Shown: positions 7,099-10,771 of the stretch, piece by piece
How the letters are laid out: every line of letters starts with the position of its first letter
How positions within the stretch are numbered: the stretch's first letter is position 1
Origin: a bacterium
Lineage (GTDB): Bacteria > Patescibacteriota > Patescibacteriia > Magasanikbacterales > GWA2-37-8
Length of the DNA: 10,771 nucleotides
Direction of reading: 5' to 3'
NCBI GenBank assembly: GCA_021790135.1
Contig: JAJYIJ010000024.1
Span: forward strand, 1-10,771
The notes under the pieces: model-generated
Seen by the model: the letters and a program-made list of their open reading frames with translations, nothing else
The model's database searches: none
What the model was told of the DNA's origin: nothing
Position numbers and translations under genes: made by a program

Positions 7099-7109
7099 TC
7101 ACCTCCTTT
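7099..7109 (-). promoter_or_regulatory. Strong Shine-Dalgarno site of prepilin gene
   Basis: AAAGGAGGTGA lies a few bases before the ATG at 7094 and is nearly fully complementary to the 16S rRNA tail. It fixes the prepilin start. No other gene in the window has a comparable site. Confidence 0.9.
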
Positions 7110-7136
7110 CGGATATGCATCATTGACATAACAATC

Positions 7137-7520
7137 TTATGATAATTTTAAAATCTTTTTCACCTTATCGACGATTTCCGAGGGCTTAAAATGCGCTTTT
7201 ATCAAATAATCTGCGGCCCCCACTTCAAGACCTTTTTCCACATCATCTTTCTGCCCTAAATTGGTTAATAAAATTACCGGAATTTCTTTTACCTCAGGAT
7301 CGGCTTTTAATTTTTCAAGAACCGTAAAGCCGTCCATCTTTGGCAAAAGAATATCGAGCAGGATAATATCGGGTTTCTTTTTTTTGGCATCGTTCAGACC
7401 TTTTTCGCCATTATCGGCCGTCGAAATACTGAAACCCTCCATTTCAAATTTCTTTTTGTAGATGCCAGACAAAAAAACATCATCCTCGACCAGTAGTACA
7501 TGTATCTTGCTGTAATCCAT
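7137..7520 (-). CDS. Stand-alone receiver-domain response regulator
   Basis: This is a single CheY-like receiver of 127 residues with no output domain. The acidic pocket is Glu12, Asp13 and Asp14, the phosphoacceptor is Asp56 in LLDILLPKMDG, the switch Thr is Thr86 in ILLTNLG, and the invariant Lys is Lys108 in YLIKAH. It is cytoplasmic and would act by phosphorylation-dependent protein contact. No histidine kinase is in the window. It sits between pilM and the prepilin gene, with 64 bp to the first and 42 bp to the second, which suggests a role in pilus assembly or movement like the PilG/PilH and CheY types; that is inference from context. The ATG at 7520 has a short AAGG only 3 nt upstream. 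A promoter at 7584-7592 could start a response regulator-prepilin unit. Confidence 0.93.
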   Translation of the reverse strand: MDYSKIHVLLVEDDVFLSGIYKKKFEMEGFSISTADNGEKGLNDAKKKKPDIILLDILLPKMDGFTVLEKLKADPEVKEIPVILLTNLGQKDDVEKGLEVGAADYLIKAHFKPSEIVDKVKKILKLS

Positions 7521-7546
7521 ATACCTTATTAAAACATAAAAATTTT

Positions 7547-7566
7547 AAAGCTGCCAGCTTTCCTCC
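7547..7566 (-). promoter_or_regulatory. Leader hairpin with unused Shine-Dalgarno
   Basis: In the leader of the response regulator gene, GGAGG (7562-7566) is followed at once by the inverted repeat AAAGCTG-G-CAGCTTT (7547-7561). No ATG, GTG or TTG lies at a working distance from this GGAGG; the actual start is 41 nt further on. It may be a ribosome standby or control element, or a weak pilM terminator, since an interrupted U-rich stretch follows. Confidence 0.35.
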
Positions 7567-7583
7567 TTTTTTCTTCATTTTTT

Positions 7584-7592
7584 ATTATACCA
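7584..7592 (-). promoter_or_regulatory. Consensus extended -10 promoter for response regulator
   Basis: TGGTATAAT is a perfect extended -10. It overlaps the last codons and stop of pilM. A start near 7577 would give a leader of about 57 nt before the response regulator and allow it and the prepilin to be transcribed apart from pilM. No good -35 is visible inside the pilM coding sequence. Confidence 0.5.
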
Positions 7593-8760
7593 TATTCCGC
7601 AAAGCCAAGCCAATAGCTACGGACAAACGTGGGGCAATGGTACGCAAAATCGGTTTTAAACCGTCTTGATAGACCACTCGGCCCCATGGGTCGCCCAGAT
7701 AACACTTAAGCTTAAAAATCTCCGCGATCGAGTCAGACAAATAGGGAAAAAACGAAGCACCGCCGCTTAAAATAATTTTTTCCGGCCTCTCGGTCTGATT
7801 TTGACGCATATACATCTCCAACGTATAATCAATCTCCTTTATAATCGGGGCCACAAATGGATTAAAAATTTCAAAAAAACGTTCACGGTTCAAAGTGTCT
7901 CCAGCGGGTGACTTGATAAAACGTAAAAATAAATCCTTCTTTATCTGTTGAGCAAGGGGCACTTCGACTCCAAGTCTTTTTGCCAAAATATCGTTCACGG
8001 TACTACCCCCCAGCTCAATGCTTGTGTGAGTTAAAGGGATGCCCTGTTCGATGATAAAAAAATTAGTGCGCTCTGCTCCGATATCAATAAGCATCGTTGG
8101 CGCGGCGTCGCGGCCGACCAAAGAACGCGCCAGGGCGATCGATTCTGGTTCCAAAGAATCAAGGATCAAACCAGCTTGTTTAAAAATTGTTGTATAAAAA
8201 AGAACGACCGCCCGAGGTACAGCATTCACCAAGACGCGCTCAGTTTTTTGGTCAGGCGAGGGATTGGGCAGCGCTTGCGAATCGAGTACAACATCTTCCA
8301 AACGAAATGGTAGTAATTTTTGCACCTCAGCCTTTAGGACACGGTCCGTCTCTTCCTTTTTTTGCAAAATTGGCAAGGTGACAATTGCGTGAAAAACGCC
8401 GGATACCGGCAAACTGGCAACGGCTATCTTCGAGTGTGTACGCGCTTTTTTACACAAGGCTTTAAGCATGGCAACATAGCGCTCGATGCGATTTGGATCT
8501 TCCATGGCCTCATCTGCATTCGTTAAAGTTTTGTTCTGCTCCGACGTTTGACCTGTGGCCAGAGGCATCGTCGGTTTCTTTTCCGCCATTTCCTCAACGC
8601 CAAGCTCCGAACGAGCGGCGATCATATGCACGTCGACTGGCGCTTCCGTAAAAGCATACGTAAACAAAACCGGTCGCTTTTTTTGCTGATGCAGTTCCAC
8701 CAACTTAATACCGCCGGCGCCAATATCGATTCCCAAGTATGAAGATGATTTACCAAACAT
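7585..8760 (-). CDS. pilM: Type IV pilus assembly protein PilM
   Basis: This is an actin-fold cytoplasmic ATP-binding protein that in characterised systems joins the PilN/PilO inner-membrane complex to the pilus motor. The 391 residues show phosphate-1 (YLGIDIGAGGIKLVEL, 8-23), the connecting KLLPFRLEDVV (148-158), phosphate-2 (LIDIGAERTNFFI, 224-236), SIELGGSTVND (247-257) and the adenosine motif IILSGGASFFPYL (329-341). A polar stretch at about 50-92 looks like an insert relative to compact PilM proteins. The ATG at 8760 is preferred over an in-frame start at 8826 because the extra 22 residues are not PilM-like and would span the promoter at 8770-8778. PilN and PilO do not follow here; the next gene is the response regulator, so the pil locus is split. 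Confidence 0.94.
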   Translation of the reverse strand: MFGKSSSYLGIDIGAGGIKLVELHQQKKRPVLFTYAFTEAPVDVHMIAARSELGVEEMAEKKPTMPLATGQTSEQNKTLTNADEAMEDPNRIERYVAMLKALCKKARTHSKIAVASLPVSGVFHAIVTLPILQKKEETDRVLKAEVQKLLPFRLEDVVLDSQALPNPSPDQKTERVLVNAVPRAVVLFYTTIFKQAGLILDSLEPESIALARSLVGRDAAPTMLIDIGAERTNFFIIEQGIPLTHTSIELGGSTVNDILAKRLGVEVPLAQQIKKDLFLRFIKSPAGDTLNRERFFEIFNPFVAPIIKEIDYTLEMYMRQNQTERPEKIILSGGASFFPYLSDSIAEIFKLKCYLGDPWGRVVYQDGLKPILRTIAPRLSVAIGLALRNMV

Positions 8761-8769
8761 ACACTTTAA

Positions 8770-8778
8770 AGTATAGCA
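8770..8778 (-). promoter_or_regulatory. Extended -10 promoter for pilM
   Basis: TGCTATACT ends 9 bp before the pilM ATG, so transcription would start 1-3 nt from the start codon and give an essentially leaderless mRNA. An A/T-rich tract lies upstream and no clear -35 is present. Confidence 0.6.
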
Positions 8779-8804
8779 AAAAATAAAAAAAGAGTATATG
8801 CCTG

Positions 8805-8836
8805 TTGATAACAAAACGCCGATCATGTACTATATT
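8805..8836 (+). promoter_or_regulatory. Probable cysS promoter
   Basis: TTGATA (8805-8810) is followed by two -10 options: TACTAT at 17 bp (8828-8833) or TATATT at 20 bp (8831-8836). Either gives a leader of only about 8-14 nt before the cysS ATG, with no Shine-Dalgarno site. Confidence 0.45.
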
Positions 8837-8850
8837 GAAGTCATTTCTCT

Positions 8851-10275
8851 ATGTCCACACCCATTATTTTCTATAATACGCTTTCGCACCAGCGGGAGCG
8901 ATTTAAACCGCATCATCGTCGCTTGGTGACCATGTACACCTGCGGGCCGACCGTCTACAACTATGCTCATATCGGCAACTTACGCACCTATATTTTTGAG
9001 GATGTGCTGAAACGCGTACTGCTCTACAACGGTTATAAAGTGAAGCATGTCATGAATATCACCGATGTCGGGCATCTGACGAGCGACGCCGATGAAGGTG
9101 AGGATAAAATGGAAAAAGGTTCGAAACGTGAAGGCAGAAGTGCTTGGGATATCGCCGCTTTCTATACTGCCGCTTTTTTTTCCGACATTAAACAACTCAA
9201 TATCATTTTGCCGGAAAAATTTCCTCGTGCTACCGATCATATTAGGGAACAAATTCATCTCGTGAAACGTCTTGAACGCAGGGGGTATACCTACCGCACG
9301 GTGGACGGAATTTACTTCGATACGAGCAAACTCCCTGACTATGGCAAACTAGCCAATCTGCAGAAACAAGAATTAAAGGCCGGCGCCCGTATTGATATCG
9401 GTGACAAAAAAAATATTACTGACTTCGCCCTGTGGAAATTTTCACCGACCTTGGAAAAACGCCAGATGGAATGGAAAAGTCCGTGGGGTGTCGGCTTCCC
9501 CGGCTGGCATCTTGAGTGTTCGGCCATGTCCACCAAATATTTAGGGCAACCTTTTGACATCCATTGTGGCGGCATCGACCACATCCCTGTGCACCACACG
9601 AATGAAATCGCTGAAAGCGAAGCTGCTTATAATAAACCACTCGCCAATTATTGGCTGCACGGCGAATTTTTACTTATCGATGAAAACAAGATGGCCAAGT
9701 CGGGAGAAAACTTTATCACGTTGGCGACGCTCCGCACCCACGGTTTTTCCCCACTGGCCTACCGCTACTTTGTACTGCAAACTTACTACCGTAAACAATT
9801 AAATTTTAGTTGGGAAGCGCTTGGTGCGGCGGAAACCGCACTCGAACGGCTCTATGCGGCCGCCCGCCTTCTTCCAGCAAGCCTGTCTTCAAGCCCGAAA
9901 CAGAATAAAAGCCGAAACAAAAAAATTGCCGGTCCGCTTCCGGAACTTAAACAAACTTTTCTCGCTCACATCAACAGCGATCTGGATATTCCAACGGCTC
10001 TTGGCGAACTCTGGTCACTGATCCGCGAGAAAAAAATCGACGTAAAAACCCTACTTGATTTTGATCGAGTACTCGGGCTCGGCATCAAAGAGCATTTGCG
10101 CGAACCACGTGTCACTTTACCAAACGACGTCAAACAAATCGTCACCGAACGAAACGAAGCCAGAGCGAAAAAAAATTGGGCGGAAAGCGACCGGCTGCGC
10201 GCCGAGCTTGAGAAACTCGGTTATGAAGTGAATGATTCGCCAAGCGGAACCACGGTGAAAAAAAAGCGTCCCTAG
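8851..10275 (+). CDS. cysS: Cysteinyl-tRNA synthetase
   Basis: This class I aminoacyl-tRNA synthetase charges tRNA-Cys with cysteine in the cytoplasm. The 474 residues are close to the usual bacterial length of about 460. The HIGH-type motif is YAHIGN (38-43). The KMSKS loop reads KMAKS (280-284), an Ala-for-Ser change. Zinc ligands correspond to Cys31, Cys223, His248 and Glu252, in TCGPTVYN, GWHLECSAM and GGIDHIPVHHTNE. A basic, Ser/Lys-rich linker (345-359) precedes the C-terminal helical domain, and the typical AKKNWAESDRLRAELEKLGY segment (439-458) is followed by a Lys-rich tail. The ATG at 8851 fits the family start. It is transcribed divergently from pilM across 90 bp. It ends only 7 bp from the convergent CorA-like gene, and no terminator hairpin is visible there. 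Confidence 0.97.
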   Translation: MSTPIIFYNTLSHQRERFKPHHRRLVTMYTCGPTVYNYAHIGNLRTYIFEDVLKRVLLYNGYKVKHVMNITDVGHLTSDADEGEDKMEKGSKREGRSAWDIAAFYTAAFFSDIKQLNIILPEKFPRATDHIREQIHLVKRLERRGYTYRTVDGIYFDTSKLPDYGKLANLQKQELKAGARIDIGDKKNITDFALWKFSPTLEKRQMEWKSPWGVGFPGWHLECSAMSTKYLGQPFDIHCGGIDHIPVHHTNEIAESEAAYNKPLANYWLHGEFLLIDENKMAKSGENFITLATLRTHGFSPLAYRYFVLQTYYRKQLNFSWEALGAAETALERLYAAARLLPASLSSSPKQNKSRNKKIAGPLPELKQTFLAHINSDLDIPTALGELWSLIREKKIDVKTLLDFDRVLGLGIKEHLREPRVTLPNDVKQIVTERNEARAKKNWAESDRLRAELEKLGYEVNDSPSGTTVKKKRP

Positions 10276-10282
10276 TTTTAAA

Positions 10283-10771
10283 TTACAACCAGCCCTTCCG
10301 GCGAAAAACATACGCCAGGACCGCCGCCACCAAAAGAGTAACGACTAAGATGATCCAAAAGCCGCCGTATAAATCGACAAAAGGAGTGCCACTGGCTCGG
10401 ATGGTAAAAAGGGTGGTGATGAGGGTCGGTGGCAAGGTGATAACGGAAATAACGGTCAACGTGCGCATCACTTCATTCGTCCGCAAATTAAGGAGCGATT
10501 CGTTAGTTTCGTCGAGAGCGTAAATACTCTCTTTTTGACTTTCGAGCAGATTCCAGATTTCGCTGTTAAATTCGCGCAGTTCGTTCACGTAGCGTTGGTA
10601 GGCCGGCAAATTCAAATCATGCCCGCCATACTGCACCAGTCGATCGATAATCGTGCGGTGGCCAAGCATGGCGCGCCGGAAGGTTACGATATTGGTTTTG
10701 AGTCGCAAAATTTCACCGGCGATTTGCCGACCAGAAACATTGGCGCCGAATAATTTGCGATCAACAACATT
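10283..10771 (-). CDS. CorA-like metal ion transporter, C-terminal part (partial)
   Basis: The frame stays open to the right edge, so only the last 162 or so residues are in the window and the true start lies outside. The visible part fits the CorA family: a long stalk helix region (RQIAGEILRLKTNIVTFRR, then ESIYALDETNESLLNLRTNEVMRTLTVIS), a first membrane helix (about VISVITLPPTLITTLF), a second (FWIILVVTLLVAAVLAYVF) and a basic cytoplasmic end RRKGWL. CorA proteins are pentameric Mg2+ or divalent metal channels. The GMN signature expected at the end of the first helix is absent: the aligned tripeptide is Thr-Ile-Arg (10397-10405). Transport specificity is therefore uncertain. It converges with cysS. 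Confidence 0.88.
   Translation of the reverse strand, partial: NVVDRKLFGANVSGRQIAGEILRLKTNIVTFRRAMLGHRTIIDRLVQYGGHDLNLPAYQRYVNELREFNSEIWNLLESQKESIYALDETNESLLNLRTNEVMRTLTVISVITLPPTLITTLFTIRASGTPFVDLYGGFWIILVVTLLVAAVLAYVFRRKGWL

Noticed and set aside
7123..7128. Plus-strand TTGACA between prepilin and response regulator
   Set aside because: There is no -10 at 16-18 bp, and it would only make transcript antisense to the response regulator.
8761..8826. Longer pilM start at 8826
   Set aside because: The extra 22 residues are hydrophobic but not PilM-like, and the stretch contains the likely pilM promoter.
8934..9752. KMAKS in cysS as a sign of an inactive enzyme
   Set aside because: Both Lys residues of the loop remain, and the HIGH motif and all four zinc ligands are intact. 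Ser-to-Ala at this position is a mild variation.
10276..10320. Terminator between cysS and the CorA-like gene
   Set aside because: Only 7 bp separate the stops, and no stem followed by a U-tract is visible on either strand.

Overview
The window reads as a compact chromosomal segment from a bacterium of the Candidate Phyla Radiation (Patescibacteria) type. This placement is inferred from gene style: a type IV pilus set split by a lone receiver protein, very short intergenic gaps, a divergent CorA-like protein and a CysRS with GGIDHIPVHHTNE-type motifs. No rRNA or other taxonomic marker is present. TGA is used as a stop (pilD ends in two tandem TGA codons), which argues against the lineages that read TGA as glycine. 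No tRNA, rRNA, CRISPR array or transposase gene is visible.

Layout, left to right. Positions 1-111 hold a consensus plus-strand promoter followed by only about 73 nt and a perfect 14-bp bidirectional terminator, a candidate small-RNA unit. A long minus-strand block follows. It contains a small charged hypothetical gene (125-505), a phosphoenolpyruvate synthase gene (516-3473), NAD-dependent DNA ligase ligA (3574-5583) and prepilin peptidase pilD (5608-6390). A 144-bp palindromic repeat element (6414-6557) comes next, then a type IV prepilin (6669-7094), a stand-alone receiver-domain response regulator (7137-7520) and the actin-like pilus protein pilM (7585-8760). A 90-bp divergent promoter region separates pilM from plus-strand cysS (8851-10275). 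The right end holds the 3' part of a convergent CorA-like membrane protein (10283-10771).

Most striking is the PEP synthase. After a complete catalytic protein of about 787 residues, the frame continues without a stop into a basic linker, one hydrophobic segment with a loose lipobox, and a roughly 120-residue domain resembling bacterial PsbP-like domains. The gene therefore predicts a membrane-tethered PEP synthase with an extracytoplasmic domain, or a fusion that is cleaved. Its leader also holds a terminator-like hairpin ending 13 nt before the start codon, which suggests attenuation.

Five promoter-like sites share the extended -10 form TGnTATA(C/A)T, all at gene boundaries. They divide the minus strand into likely units: pilM; response regulator plus prepilin; pilD-ligA; and ppsA plus the hypothetical gene. 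Only the prepilin has a strong Shine-Dalgarno site, and pilM looks leaderless. The pilus genes (assembly ATPase-like PilM, receiver, prepilin, prepilin peptidase) form a functional theme for surface pili. ligA, cysS and ppsA are housekeeping functions interleaved with them.
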